This document shows positions 63,390-64,000 of a stretch of DNA of 64,000 bases, in pieces. Under the pieces are notes generated by a model, which saw only the letters and a program-made list of their open reading frames with translations, searched no databases and had not been told where the DNA came from. The stretch is from Chryseobacterium glaciei (GTDB lineage: Bacteria > Bacteroidota > Bacteroidia > Flavobacteriales > Weeksellaceae), in contig NZ_CP015199.1 of assembly GCF_001648155.1 (NCBI RefSeq), positions 3,667,001 to 3,731,000 on the forward strand. Reading direction: 5' to 3'. A program made the translations under genes and the position numbers. The stretch's first letter is position 1. Each line of letters starts with the position of its first letter.

Positions 63390-64000
63390 TTAATTTGGAT
63401 TTTTTCTAAAATCTGTCGGTGTTTTTCCTGTATGTTTTTTAAAAGAAGTACTAAACGACGATTTGGAATTGAAACCAACCTCGTAGAGAATTTCCAGAAT
63501 TGTTAATTCTTTTTGCAAAGGATCTTTTAGCATTTCTTTAGCCTTTTCAATTCGATATTCATTGACGAAATCAAAAAAGTGTTTGTCCATATACAAGTTA
63601 ATCAAAGTAGATAAATCTTTTACGGGCATTTTTACTTGCTCTGATAGATTTTGGATGGTTAACGAAGAATCCAGGTAGGGTTCTTTTTCCACCATAAAAT
63701 CTTTTAAGAATTCGATTTGCTTATTTTTTTCTTCAGCTACCAGAAGACTAGGTTTTTGTTTTGGAACAACTTCTGTAATAGGTTTCAGACGGGAATTCAC
63801 TCCTCTGAAAAATTCCGGATTGTTTAATGCGGTAAATAGATACCAGCAGGTACAGAATAAAAACGCAAACCCATCCAGGGTTACAATCCAGACTCTGACC
63901 TCTCCCAAACCAATGGTAAAACTAATCAGCCATCTTAGAAGTACTAAAAAATGTAAGAGATAATATAGAATTGTTATTTTGTAAAGTGCATTAATTACAG
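63390..64000 (-). CDS. AraC-family regulator with membrane domain, 5' end outside window
   Basis: The frame stays open to the window edge, with hydrophobic segments (ITILYYLLHFLVLLRWLISF and TLDGFAFLFCTCWYLF) upstream of residue 172 of the ATG/TTG-initiated part. The gene therefore continues past 64000 and the TTG at 63908 is not the real start. The last about 105 residues form an AraC HTH (QNLSEQVKMPVKDLSTLINL ... VGFNSKSSFSTSFKKHTGKTPTDFRK). It is the same type as the 58922 regulator and may control the serine hydrolase pair that it precedes. Confidence 0.85.
   Translation of the reverse strand, partial: VINALYKITILYYLLHFLVLLRWLISFTIGLGEVRVWIVTLDGFAFLFCTCWYLFTALNNPEFFRGVNSRLKPITEVVPKQKPSLLVAEEKNKQIEFLKDFMVEKEPYLDSSLTIQNLSEQVKMPVKDLSTLINLYMDKHFFDFVNEYRIEKAKEMLKDPLQKELTILEILYEVGFNSKSSFSTSFKKHTGKTPTDFRKNPN

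Overview
The window looks like part of a Bacteroidota chromosome, most likely a flavobacterium of the Chryseobacterium type. The signs are low GC, A/T-rich gene leaders instead of Shine-Dalgarno sites, TAnnTTTG-type promoter boxes, and flavobacterial protein families (DUF5908, S24 regulators, AraC regulators with membrane domains). No rRNA, tRNA or CRISPR array was recognised.

About 575-58000, nearly all on the + strand, is an extracellular contractile injection system (eCIS; Afp/PVC/MAC/AlgoCIS relatives) with a large accessory region. The structural block (575-17176) encodes a DUF4255 terminator, three sheath proteins, two identical tube proteins, a third tube-like protein, DUF5908, a LysM hub protein, a VgrG-like spike, a PAAR tip, a gp25 wedge protein and two large baseplate proteins. 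Two paralogous PKD-type proteins (17190, 20270) and an Ig-like protein (23019) follow. A long bulged hairpin (7532-7650) separates the high-copy tube/sheath genes from the low-copy baseplate genes.

At 24051-24713 a LexA/CI-like XRE-S24 repressor reads on the minus strand behind two matching operators. The accessory region then holds a holin-like protein, a 1098-residue polymorphic-toxin-like effector with a PD-(D/E)XK-like C-terminus and an overlapping acidic putative immunity gene, an IS3 element disabled by a nonsense codon, a secreted beta-repeat protein, and seven fibre genes sharing an N-terminal anchor (TG..PTQ.QF). Two of the seven head three-gene tip cassettes (45502-51721 and 52594-57979) whose 5' parts are nearly identical. 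The AAA+ ATPase (42823) sits among the fibres, followed by a u-spanin-like lipoprotein and a T4-type lysozyme. With the holin these form a plausible lysis module for releasing the particles.

The proposed logic is that DNA damage or another signal cleaves the S24 repressor. Particles carrying the toxin and alternative fibres are assembled and the lysis module frees them. The immunity gene suggests that the target includes bacteria. No clear tape-measure protein was seen. From 58293 to the end the genes are ordinary chromosomal minus-strand genes: an outer-membrane protein, two AraC-type regulators and a pair of serine hydrolases with TPR tails.
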